Of a DNA stretch of 64,000 nucleotides, positions 46,203-53,962 are shown piece by piece (the first letter of the stretch is position 1; each line of letters opens with the position of its first letter). A program made the position numbers and the translations under genes. Below the pieces are notes generated by a model. That model did not search any database. It worked only from the letters and a program-made list of their open reading frames with translations, and was not told the DNA's origin. Source of the stretch: Paludibaculum sp. (GTDB taxonomy: Bacteria; Acidobacteriota; Terriglobia; Bryobacterales; Bryobacteraceae); the NCBI GenBank assembly GCA_029973955.1, contig JARKQJ010000191.1, positions 1 through 64,000 of the forward strand, in the 5' to 3' direction.

Positions 46203-46973
46203 GTGAATTCCGCCATCGCCTACTACGAAAAGTCCGTCGCCCTGCTCCGTCAGCTCCGCGACACCCAGTTGCCCAATATCGACGCCGCCGCCGAAATCTG
46301 CGCCAACTCCATCTCCCAGGGCGGCCTCGTCTTCCTCTTCGGCAACGGCCACTCGCGCATGATGGCCGAGGAGATGACCCCGCGCCAGGGTTGCTACGTC
46401 GGCTGGGTCGCGCTCGTCGAACAGTCTCTCTCCAATCACGCCGCCATCGTCGGCGCCAACGGCCTGCGCGCCCCGCTCTTCCTGGAGAAGTACGAAGGGT
46501 ACGCCGAAGAGATCCTGAAAGGCTTCAAGTTCGGCCCCAACGACGCCTTCATCGTCATCTCCACCAGCGGCATCCGCCCCGTCATCGTCGACATGGCCCT
46601 CGGCGCGAAGCAGCGCGGACTGCCCGTCATCGGCATCGTCTCCAAGCCCCACTGCGAACGCACCCCCGCCACGCACTCCTCCGGCAAGAAGCTCATCGAC
46701 GTCGCCGATGTCGTCATCGACAACCAGTGCCCGCCCGGCGACTGCGTCCACGAAATCGAAGGCCTCGAATGGCGCACCGGCCCCACCTCCACGCTCACCG
46801 GCGCCATGATCATCAACATGCTCCGCTGCGAGGTCGCCCAGCGCCTCGTCGACCGCGGCGTCAAACCCACCTTGCTGCCCAGCCACCAGTTCGTCGGCAA
46901 CACCAGCGCCGAACAGGCCCTCGACACGTTCTACGAAGAGTACCGCAAGAGCCTCCGGCACCTCTACGAATAG
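46203..46973 (+). CDS. SIS-domain phosphosugar-binding protein (UPF0309 type)
   Basis: 256 residues starting at GTG; the next ATG would cut into the fold. A SIS domain covers about 10-200: GGLVFLFGNGHSRMMAEE, FIVISTSGIRPVIVDMALGAKQRGLPVIGI and THSSGKKLIDVADVVIDN match the UPF0309/COG4821 family of phosphosugar-binding proteins. It could be an isomerase or an amino-sugar handling enzyme. It is the first of seven plus-strand genes with gaps of -4 to 19 bases. Confidence 0.85.
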   Translation: MNSAIAYYEKSVALLRQLRDTQLPNIDAAAEICANSISQGGLVFLFGNGHSRMMAEEMTPRQGCYVGWVALVEQSLSNHAAIVGANGLRAPLFLEKYEGYAEEILKGFKFGPNDAFIVISTSGIRPVIVDMALGAKQRGLPVIGIVSKPHCERTPATHSSGKKLIDVADVVIDNQCPPGDCVHEIEGLEWRTGPTSTLTGAMIINMLRCEVAQRLVDRGVKPTLLPSHQFVGNTSAEQALDTFYEEYRKSLRHLYE

Positions 46974-46984
46974 GAGCACGCCCC

Positions 46985-48028
46985 ATGCCACAGCCCGTCC
47001 GCATCGCCATGCTCGGTTCCGGCTTCGTTGCCGGCTTTTACATGCAGGGCCTCGACAACGTCAATGGTCACGAGGTCGTCGCCAACTTCTCCCTCAATCG
47101 CCGCAAGGCCCAGGCCTTTGCCGGCCAGTGGCACATCCCCGAGCCCACCACCAACCTCGCCAAGCTCATTGAGCGCGACGACATCGATCTCTACGTCATC
47201 GCCCTCCCCAACGAAGCCCACATGCCCGTCTCCGTGCTTCTCTCCCAGATGAAGCGCAACCAGGTCTGCACCAAGCCGCTGGCCCGCGACAAAGCCGAAG
47301 CCGCCAAAATGCTGAAGGCCGCCCGCAAGGCCGGCGGCCTGCACGGCTATGCCGAAACCGAGGTCTTCGCGCCCTGCGTCGTCAAAGCCCGCGAGACCAT
47401 TGAGAGCGGCGCCATCGGCCGCGTTCTCTGGGTCCGCTCCCGCGAATCGCACTCCGGCCCCCACTCCGCGCACTTCTGGGACATCGAGAAGACCGGCGGC
47501 GGCGCGCTCAACGATCTCGGCTGCCACTGCATCGAAGCCGCCCGCTACTTCTACGGCAAGGAAGACAAGGTGGTCGAAGTCATGGCCTGGGGCGCCACCC
47601 TCGTTCACACCGGCAAGACGCAAGGCGAAGACAATGCCCTCCTCGCCTTGAAGTTCTCCTCCGGCGGCATCGCCCACTGCGAACTCTCCTGGACCACCAA
47701 AGGCGGCCTCGATCTCCGCAACGAGATCCACGGCTCCGAGGGCTCCATCTTCACCGACGTCACCCGCGGCACGCCCATCTCTTCCTTTACCTCGCGCTCC
47801 GCCGGCTACGTCGTCGAAAAGGCCGACATCGACTTCGGCTGGACCCGTCCGCTCCCCGAAGAGGCCTTCGCCTACGGTTACCAGGGCGAAATGAAACACT
47901 TCGTGGAGTGCGTTCGCACCGGTGCCACACCGCGCGAGACCTACGACGATGGCTACGCCGTCGCCTGCATACTCGACGCCGGTTACCAGTCCATGCGCAC
48001 GAAGAAGTGGATCAGGGTAAAGTACTGA
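46985..48028 (+). CDS. Gfo/Idh/MocA-family oxidoreductase
   Basis: 347 residues from the ATG at 46985 (TAGGAG nine bases upstream). An N-terminal Rossmann fold (IAMLGSGFVAGFYMQGL, DIDLYVIALPNEAHMP) carries CTKPLARD in place of the usual EKP signature. The C-terminal alpha/beta domain has GGGALNDLGCHCIEAARYF, with the conserved D and H of the family's active site. It is an NAD(P)-dependent sugar or sugar-acid dehydrogenase; no signal peptide, so cytoplasmic. Confidence 0.9.
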   Translation: MPQPVRIAMLGSGFVAGFYMQGLDNVNGHEVVANFSLNRRKAQAFAGQWHIPEPTTNLAKLIERDDIDLYVIALPNEAHMPVSVLLSQMKRNQVCTKPLARDKAEAAKMLKAARKAGGLHGYAETEVFAPCVVKARETIESGAIGRVLWVRSRESHSGPHSAHFWDIEKTGGGALNDLGCHCIEAARYFYGKEDKVVEVMAWGATLVHTGKTQGEDNALLALKFSSGGIAHCELSWTTKGGLDLRNEIHGSEGSIFTDVTRGTPISSFTSRSAGYVVEKADIDFGWTRPLPEEAFAYGYQGEMKHFVECVRTGATPRETYDDGYAVACILDAGYQSMRTKKWIRVKY

Positions 48029-48029
48029 A

Positions 48030-48785
48030 GTGGTTCTCGACGATCAGGTTTGGCTCATCACCGGCTCCACCGGCATGGGCGCGGCCACGGCCCGCCTCGC
48101 CGCCGTTTACGGCGCGCGCGTTTTCGTTTGCGGCCTGGAGGAAGAGCCTTGCCGCCAACTCGCCGCTGAATGCGGCGGCGGCTGTCATGTCGGCGATCTC
48201 TCCATCCCTTCTGAAGCCGAAAAGGCTGTCGCCCGCTGCATCACCGAACTCGGCCCCATCGACGCACTCTTCAACGTCGCCGGCGGCTCCGGCCGCAGAT
48301 TCGGAGACGGTCCCCTTCATCTCATCTCGGATCAAGGCTGGGAGCGGACCTTCGACATCAATCTCAAGACCATGTTCCTCGTCTCCCGCAGCGTGCTGCG
48401 CCGCATGGTGCCGCGCCGCTCCGGGGCCATCCTGAACATGGCCACCGTCACAGCCTACTCGCCCGAGCCCAAGAACTTCGCCACCCACGCCTACGCCGCC
48501 GCCAAAGGCGCCGCCATCGCCATGACCAAATCCATGGCCGCCTACTACGCGCCTTACAGGATACGCGTCAACGCCATCGCGCCCGGTCTCGTCAAAACCC
48601 CCATGAGCCTCCGCGCCCAGACAGACGCAACCATCCTCGAACAGATGCGCCAGAAGCAGCCGCTCTGCGGTTCGCTCCTCGAACCCGACGAAGTCGCCCG
48701 CGCCGCCGTCTTTCTCCTCGGCCCCAGCGCGAATATGATCACCGGCCAGGTCCTCGGCGTCGACGGCGGTTGGGAGGTCTCCTAA
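48030..48785 (+). CDS. Short-chain dehydrogenase/reductase
   Basis: 251 residues starting at GTG, one base after the previous stop. The Rossmann motif reads TGSTGMG, and the active site has NMATVTAYS and Y-x-x-x-K in HAYAAAKGA. NVAGG and the PGLVKTPM segment are typical of classical SDRs. It probably oxidises or reduces an intermediate made by the operon's Gfo/Idh enzyme. Confidence 0.88.
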   Translation: MVLDDQVWLITGSTGMGAATARLAAVYGARVFVCGLEEEPCRQLAAECGGGCHVGDLSIPSEAEKAVARCITELGPIDALFNVAGGSGRRFGDGPLHLISDQGWERTFDINLKTMFLVSRSVLRRMVPRRSGAILNMATVTAYSPEPKNFATHAYAAAKGAAIAMTKSMAAYYAPYRIRVNAIAPGLVKTPMSLRAQTDATILEQMRQKQPLCGSLLEPDEVARAAVFLLGPSANMITGQVLGVDGGWEVS

Positions 48786-48788
48786 CTC

Positions 48789-49826
48789 ATGCAACCTATC
48801 TCTCTTCGCACCACCGTCATCGGCAGCTACCCGTTCCCCTCCTGGCTCGAATTCGCCACTCAGCATCTCGACTCCTTCGGCCCCGATGACTTCCGCGAAC
48901 TCCAGGACGACGCCGTCATCGCCGCCATCCACGATCAGCTCTCCGCCGGCCTCGACGTCATCACCGATGGCGAGCAGACCCGCCTCGACTTCAACCTCTC
49001 CTTCTACGGCTTCCTCTCCGGCCTCGACCGGGAACCCCTCCCTCCGCGCCGCTTCGGCCCGCCCGCGCACGACCAGCGCGGCAAGCACACCGTCACCGGC
49101 CCGCTCGCGGCCCCACGTGGCCTCGGCGTCGTCGATGAATACCTGCGCCTGTGCCGCCTCGCGCCCGCCGGTCCCACGCTGAAAGCCTCTGTCCCCGGCC
49201 CTTACACCCTCAGCGGCCGCCTCCTGCCCAACGCCACCTACCCCGACCGCTGGGCCCTCACTGCCGCCCTCCTGCCCATCGTGCAGCACGAACTCAGCGC
49301 GCTCGTCCAGGCCGGCTGCCGCGAGATCACCGTCGACGAGCCCTCCATGAGCTGTTACGCCCACAAAGAAGACCCCGCCCGCTTCGTCCGCATCTTCAAC
49401 GACACCGTCGCGCCCGTCCAGGGCCAGGCCCGCCTCTCCACCCATCTCTGCTTCGGCAACTACAAGGCCCGCGCCGTCGGCCCGCGCCAGTACGCGCCCA
49501 TGTTCCCGGCCTTCACTGAACTCGCCGTCGACGAGATCCACCTCGAAATGGCCTCGCGCGAATTCAGCGAACTCCCCCTCATCGAATCCATCGCCGCCCA
49601 TCGCGACGTCTCCATCGGCATCATCGACGTCAAGAGCTACTACATCGAAACGCCCGCCGACGTCGCCGCCCGCGTCCGCCGCTGCCTCCAGTACGCCCCG
49701 GCAGATCGCCTCAGCTTCGCGCCCGATTGCGGCCTCTCCCAAACCGCCCGCTGGGCCGCCAAACAAAAACTCGCCAACATGGTTTTGGGCGTCAAGCAGG
49801 TCCGCCAGGAGTTGGGCCTCGCATGA
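48789..49826 (+). CDS. MetE C-terminal-like (cobalamin-independent methionine synthase family) protein
   Basis: 345 residues, corresponding to the C-terminal barrel of MetE alone. The N-terminal part has TTVIGSYPFPSWL and GLDVITDGEQTRLDF. Candidate zinc ligands are H219 and C221 (THLCFG), E253 (HLEMASRE) and C314 (PDCGLSQ), all present, so a metal-activated thiol or other nucleophile could be used. Stand-alone MetE-C proteins usually act on methyl donors other than methyltetrahydrofolate or are unassigned. Its place inside a sugar-enzyme operon is unexpected. Confidence 0.85.
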   Translation: MQPISLRTTVIGSYPFPSWLEFATQHLDSFGPDDFRELQDDAVIAAIHDQLSAGLDVITDGEQTRLDFNLSFYGFLSGLDREPLPPRRFGPPAHDQRGKHTVTGPLAAPRGLGVVDEYLRLCRLAPAGPTLKASVPGPYTLSGRLLPNATYPDRWALTAALLPIVQHELSALVQAGCREITVDEPSMSCYAHKEDPARFVRIFNDTVAPVQGQARLSTHLCFGNYKARAVGPRQYAPMFPAFTELAVDEIHLEMASREFSELPLIESIAAHRDVSIGIIDVKSYYIETPADVAARVRRCLQYAPADRLSFAPDCGLSQTARWAAKQKLANMVLGVKQVRQELGLA

Positions 49827-50647
49827 GCCTCCGCGATGAGATGCTCGCCGCCCGCCACGAACCTGGCCTGCGCGCCTGGTGGCTCGGCCAAAGTGGCTTC
49901 CTCATCCACACCGCCGGCCACTTCCTCCTCATCGATCCCTACCTCTCTGACTCCCTCACGAAGAAATACGCCCAAACCGACAAGCCCCACGTCCGCATCT
50001 GCCCCCTCGTCATCCAGCCTTCCGAACTCGACTTCATCGACGTCGTCACCTCCTCCCACAACCACACCGACCACCTCGACGCCGAAACCCTCAACCCTCT
50101 CCTCGCCGCCAATCCCAATCTCGTCTTCGTTCTGCCTGAAGCCAACCGTGCCTTCGCCGCCCAGCGCCTCGGCTGCGATCCCGCCTGGCCCATCGGCCTC
50201 AACGACGGCCAGCGGAAACAGATCGGTCCGTTTCTGTTTCATGCCATCGCCGCCGCCCACGAGCAGCTCGATCCCACCCCCGAAGGCCTCTACCCGTATC
50301 TCGGCTACGTCATCACCGTCAATGGCTACACACTCTACCACCCCGGCGACTGCGTCCTCTATCCCGAGTTGCCCGCCAAACTGAAACGCTTCTCCATCGA
50401 CCTCGCCTTCCTCCCCATCAACGGCTCGCTCCCCGAGCGCCGCGTCGCCGGCAACTTCTGGGGCAGGGAAGCGGCCTGGCTCGCTCGAGAAACCGGCATC
50501 AAGTTCGCCGTGCCCTGTCACTACGACATGTTCGAGTTCAACACCGCCACACCGGCCGAGTTCGTCGAACACTGCCGCCAACTCGGCCAACCCCACTCCA
50601 TCCTCCAGGTCGGCCAATCCTTCCACCTCCCTCCGCAGGCACCATGA
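49823..50647 (+). CDS. Metallo-beta-lactamase-fold hydrolase (UlaG-like)
   Basis: 274 residues from the ATG at 49823, which overlaps the previous stop (ATGA). The metal motif is SHNHTDHLD (HxHxDH). WWLGQSGFLIHTAGHFLLIDPYLSDS, YHPGDC and the C-terminal VPCHYDMFEFN follow UlaG, L-ascorbate-6-phosphate lactonase. It could open a sugar lactone made by the oxidoreductases upstream; this is inference. Confidence 0.87.
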   Translation: MSLRDEMLAARHEPGLRAWWLGQSGFLIHTAGHFLLIDPYLSDSLTKKYAQTDKPHVRICPLVIQPSELDFIDVVTSSHNHTDHLDAETLNPLLAANPNLVFVLPEANRAFAAQRLGCDPAWPIGLNDGQRKQIGPFLFHAIAAAHEQLDPTPEGLYPYLGYVITVNGYTLYHPGDCVLYPELPAKLKRFSIDLAFLPINGSLPERRVAGNFWGREAAWLARETGIKFAVPCHYDMFEFNTATPAEFVEHCRQLGQPHSILQVGQSFHLPPQAP

Positions 50648-51600
50648 AACTCTTCCTCGGCATCGACATCGGTGGCACGCGCCTCAAGTGCGGCCTCGTG
50701 AACGAAAGCGGCGAACTCCTCAGCAGCGCGGAGACGCACTCGCCCGCATCTGTCGATGCGCTCCGCCAGGCTCTCCTCACGCTCGTCCCGCAGGTCCTCG
50801 ATGGCCGCACCCCAGCCGCCGCCGGCTTCGGCTGCAAAGGCATCATCGACCCCCGCACCACCGAAGTCGCCGTGCTCCCCGGCGTTTGGAGCTTCCTCAC
50901 CCGCCTCCGACTCAGTTCGCTTCTCGACGGGCTCATCCCCACCGGCGCGCCCGTCGCCGCCGACAACGATGCCAAGGCCGTCCTCGCCGGCGAGATGCTC
51001 TGGGGCGCGGCTGCGAATCGTCAGAACGCCATCCTCCTCACTCTCGGCACCGGCATCGGCGGAGCCGTCCTCTCCGACGGCCGCATTATTCGTGGAGCCG
51101 GCGGCGCAGCGGGCCACCTCGGCCACGTCCTCGCAGATCCCAACGGCCCCCTCTGCATCTGCGGCAGCCGCGGCTGCCTCGAAACTCTCTTCTCCGCCCG
51201 CGCCCTCGAAGCCGCCGCCTGGACCCTCGTCCACCAAGGCTGCGCCTCGCCCATGGCCGACATCCTGCGCGCCCATCCCGAATCACTCTCCACCCGTTTT
51301 GTTTTTGACCAGGCCGCCCTCGGCGATCCCCTCGCCACTCACATCCTCGATCAGCGTATCGCCCTCTTCGCCGCCACCCTCGCCGGACTCGTCCACGCCT
51401 TCGACCCCGAAATCATCGTCCTCTCCGGCTCCATCTCCTGCGCCGGCGAAGCGCTCCTCGAACCCCTTCGCGCGCAGGTCGCTCCGCGCATCCGCGGCCT
51501 CATCGCCCACCCTGTGCCCATCGTGCTCTCCGGCCTCAGTGATACCTCCGGCATCTCCGGCGCCGCCGCCCTCGCCCGCCTTGCGCTTCAGGCCGCATAG
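50644..51600 (+). CDS. ROK-family sugar kinase
   Basis: 318 residues. Phosphate-binding loop LGIDIGGTRLKCGLV, the catalytic aspartate in AADNDAKAVLAGE, and the ROK zinc motif GHLGH...CICGSRGCLE are all intact, so a kinase rather than a NagC-type repressor is likely; no HTH is present. The ATG overlaps the previous stop (ATGA). The substrate is presumably the operon's free sugar. Confidence 0.9.
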   Translation: MKLFLGIDIGGTRLKCGLVNESGELLSSAETHSPASVDALRQALLTLVPQVLDGRTPAAAGFGCKGIIDPRTTEVAVLPGVWSFLTRLRLSSLLDGLIPTGAPVAADNDAKAVLAGEMLWGAAANRQNAILLTLGTGIGGAVLSDGRIIRGAGGAAGHLGHVLADPNGPLCICGSRGCLETLFSARALEAAAWTLVHQGCASPMADILRAHPESLSTRFVFDQAALGDPLATHILDQRIALFAATLAGLVHAFDPEIIVLSGSISCAGEALLEPLRAQVAPRIRGLIAHPVPIVLSGLSDTSGISGAAALARLALQAA

Positions 51601-51619
51601 CCTGCGCTACCCTGTCATC

Positions 51620-52546
51620 GTGCGGCTCCTCTTTGCGTTCTGCCTCGCCAACGGCCTCGCCGCGCAGTTCGCGCTTCCCCCGCAAACCGTCGAAGTGAAA
51701 CTCCTCCACCAGCGCATCCTCTCGCTCGAATCCGCCGACAAGGGCGGTTGGATCGTCATCCGCGATTTCGCCGGACGCGTTCTCCGTAAAGTTCAGGCCG
51801 GCGCCGGCGTCGAAGGGATCCGCGCCGCTGAGATCAAGGACTTCACCCTCGCCCAGGACCACACGCTCGTCGTCAGCCTTGGTGTCGCCTTCCCCCTGGG
51901 CCGCAGTGCCCGCGTGCTCGCCTTCTATCCGGAGCAGGGCCAGCCGCGCTTCCTCACCCTCGACGATGTCCTCTGCCTCAACCTCGCCTCCGATCCCGCC
52001 ACCGGTGTCTGGTGTCTCGGCCCCGGCCTGGAAGATTCCCTCTTCCACCGCGTCTCCGGTCCCGCCGAGGGCCCCTGGACGCTCCTCCCCCGCAAGAAGA
52101 TCAGAGTCCTCGCCAACGACGGCGGTGAAACCCGCGCCGCTTTCGAATCCGGCCAGTGCGGCGTCCCCGCGCTCTTCATCCCCGAGCCCGGCCGCCTCCT
52201 CGCTTTCCTCCCCAACACCCTCGCCCTCCACGACCTCGACCTCCGCACCGGCGTCCACTCTGAAATCCCCATCCCCGTCGAGCCCAACGGCCGCTCGCTG
52301 CTCTCCTTCGCCACCCGCGGAGAAGCCATCTACGGACTTCTGCCCGCCCTCAGCCCCGGTCAAACCGATCGCTTCACCACGCCCTACGCCCTCTTCCGCT
52401 CCCTCGATCGCTGGACGCGCGTTTCTGCGAGCGCCACCTGGCCTCGGGGCACAACTCTAGCCGGCATCGACGGCGACACCCTCTATCTCTGGAACCGGCT
52501 CAAATGTACTCTGGAAACGGCGCCGCTCCGGCGCCCTAAGCCGTAA
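51620..52546 (+). CDS. Exported hypothetical protein, possibly beta-propeller
   Basis: 308 residues if it starts at the GTG at 51620, which gives a short signal peptide (RLLFAFCLANGLAAQ). The mature part is beta-rich with repeats such as IVIRDFAGRVLRKV, RVLAFYPEQGQPRFLTLDDV and GDTLYLWNRLKC. No catalytic motif is recognised. The start is uncertain. It is last in the operon and overlaps the convergent GH109-like gene by 11 bases. Confidence 0.6.
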   Translation: MRLLFAFCLANGLAAQFALPPQTVEVKLLHQRILSLESADKGGWIVIRDFAGRVLRKVQAGAGVEGIRAAEIKDFTLAQDHTLVVSLGVAFPLGRSARVLAFYPEQGQPRFLTLDDVLCLNLASDPATGVWCLGPGLEDSLFHRVSGPAEGPWTLLPRKKIRVLANDGGETRAAFESGQCGVPALFIPEPGRLLAFLPNTLALHDLDLRTGVHSEIPIPVEPNGRSLLSFATRGEAIYGLLPALSPGQTDRFTTPYALFRSLDRWTRVSASATWPRGTTLAGIDGDTLYLWNRLKCTLETAPLRRPKP

Positions 52547-53834
52547 CCACGCCCAGCGGCTTCCGCGACCGCCACTTCCCTCTCGTGAAGTCCGGGAAGT
52601 CCACGCTCGCGCTGCGGTTCGCAATCGACTTCTCGCTCAGCTCCGTCACCGCGCACAGCGCCGCCGCGTCGTAGACATCCGTGTCCGGCTCGATGCCCTT
52701 CTTCAGGCACTCCATCAGCCGCCAGTTCATCACGTAGTCCATGCCGCCGTGGCCCGCGCCCTTGGCGCGCTCCTGCAGTTCCTTCCACAGCGGATGTTCG
52801 AACTCCGCCTCGTAGCCTGGGAAAAGATCCTGCCACTCGTCGTTCTTCCCGCGCCCTTCCACGTAGATCTTCGGATCCGGGTACTTCTGCAGAATGCCCT
52901 TGGTCCCTTGCAGCATGTACTTCCGGCTGTAGGGCCGCGGCAGGTTCGTGTCGTGTACCACCAGAATCGTCTGTCCCGCGCGCGTCCTGATCAGCGAACT
53001 CACCACGTCGCCCAGCTTCACGTCGAGCTTCGCCTGCGGACTATCCGGCCCGAACTTCTTGCTCGCGTACTCGTGCAGCCCGGCCGTCCTCGACGCCATC
53101 GAAACCAGGTGGTCGAACAGGTTCCCGCGGTTGATGCACAGCGTCTGCGCCACCGGCCCCAGCCCGTGCGTCGGATAGATATCGGCGTTCCGCCGCAGCG
53201 CATGGTTCAGCCGCCACAGCCCCTCACCGCGGTCGCTGAACTTGATCCCCCGCAGGTCGTGCAGGTAGCCGCATTCGGCATGCACCACTTCGCCCAGCAG
53301 CCCTTTCCGCACCATGTTCAGAGCCATCAGCTCCACGCGGTCGTAGTTGCAGTTCTCGAGCTGAATGCAATACCGCCCCGTCTGCTCCGACGTCTCCACC
53401 ATCTCCCAGCACTCTTCCAGAGTCGTCGCCGCCGGCACTTCAATCGCCGCGTGCTTGCCGTGCTTCATCGCCTCCACGGCCATCTTCACGTGCCACTCCC
53501 ACGGCGTCGCCACGTAGACGATGTCCAGTTCCTGCTCCGCCACCATCCGCTTGTAGTCCAGCTCACCCTTCGTGTACGCCGCCGGCCGCGCCTTGCCCGC
53601 CTTCTCCGCACGGTTCTGCGCCATCTCCACCCGGCTGGCCGCGATGTCGCACACCGCCTTCAACTCCACCCCCGGCACCCGCAGGATGTCGCCCACATGG
53701 CCCATCCCGCGCCCGCCCACGCCGATGATGCCGGCCTTGATCGTCTTGGCGGAATCCTGCATCGCCAGCGCGCTCTTCGTCCAAAACGCCAGAGCCGCAC
53801 CCTGCGCCAGAAACCTTCTCCGGTCCATCGACAT
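52536..53834 (-). CDS. GH109-like Gfo/Idh/MocA oxidoreductase, Tat-exported
   Basis: 432 residues from the ATG at 53834, with GAGGAGAGG nine bases upstream; an in-frame GTG 24 bases earlier lies on that site. The Tat signal is DRRRFLAQGAALAF. The Rossmann fold follows (GIIGVGGRGMGHVGDIL). THGLGPVAQTLCINRGNLFDHLVSMAS is the hallmark of GH109 NAD-dependent alpha-N-acetylgalactosaminidases, and EVPAA replaces the EKP motif, as in that family. It would hydrolyse a glycoside by transient oxidation of its sugar. Confidence 0.85.
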   Translation of the reverse strand: MSMDRRRFLAQGAALAFWTKSALAMQDSAKTIKAGIIGVGGRGMGHVGDILRVPGVELKAVCDIAASRVEMAQNRAEKAGKARPAAYTKGELDYKRMVAEQELDIVYVATPWEWHVKMAVEAMKHGKHAAIEVPAATTLEECWEMVETSEQTGRYCIQLENCNYDRVELMALNMVRKGLLGEVVHAECGYLHDLRGIKFSDRGEGLWRLNHALRRNADIYPTHGLGPVAQTLCINRGNLFDHLVSMASRTAGLHEYASKKFGPDSPQAKLDVKLGDVVSSLIRTRAGQTILVVHDTNLPRPYSRKYMLQGTKGILQKYPDPKIYVEGRGKNDEWQDLFPGYEAEFEHPLWKELQERAKGAGHGGMDYVMNWRLMECLKKGIEPDTDVYDAAALCAVTELSEKSIANRSASVDFPDFTRGKWRSRKPLGVVTA

Positions 53835-53962
53835 AGCAGTTTTCCTCTCCTCGTTCACGATTCCTGCCTAGTCTATCCACCCCCGCCGCGCGAGGTCAAT
53901 CCGAAAGCGGGGCTCGCCTCCAGGCTCCAGACAGCGCTCTATCCGCCGAACTGCTCTCCGGA

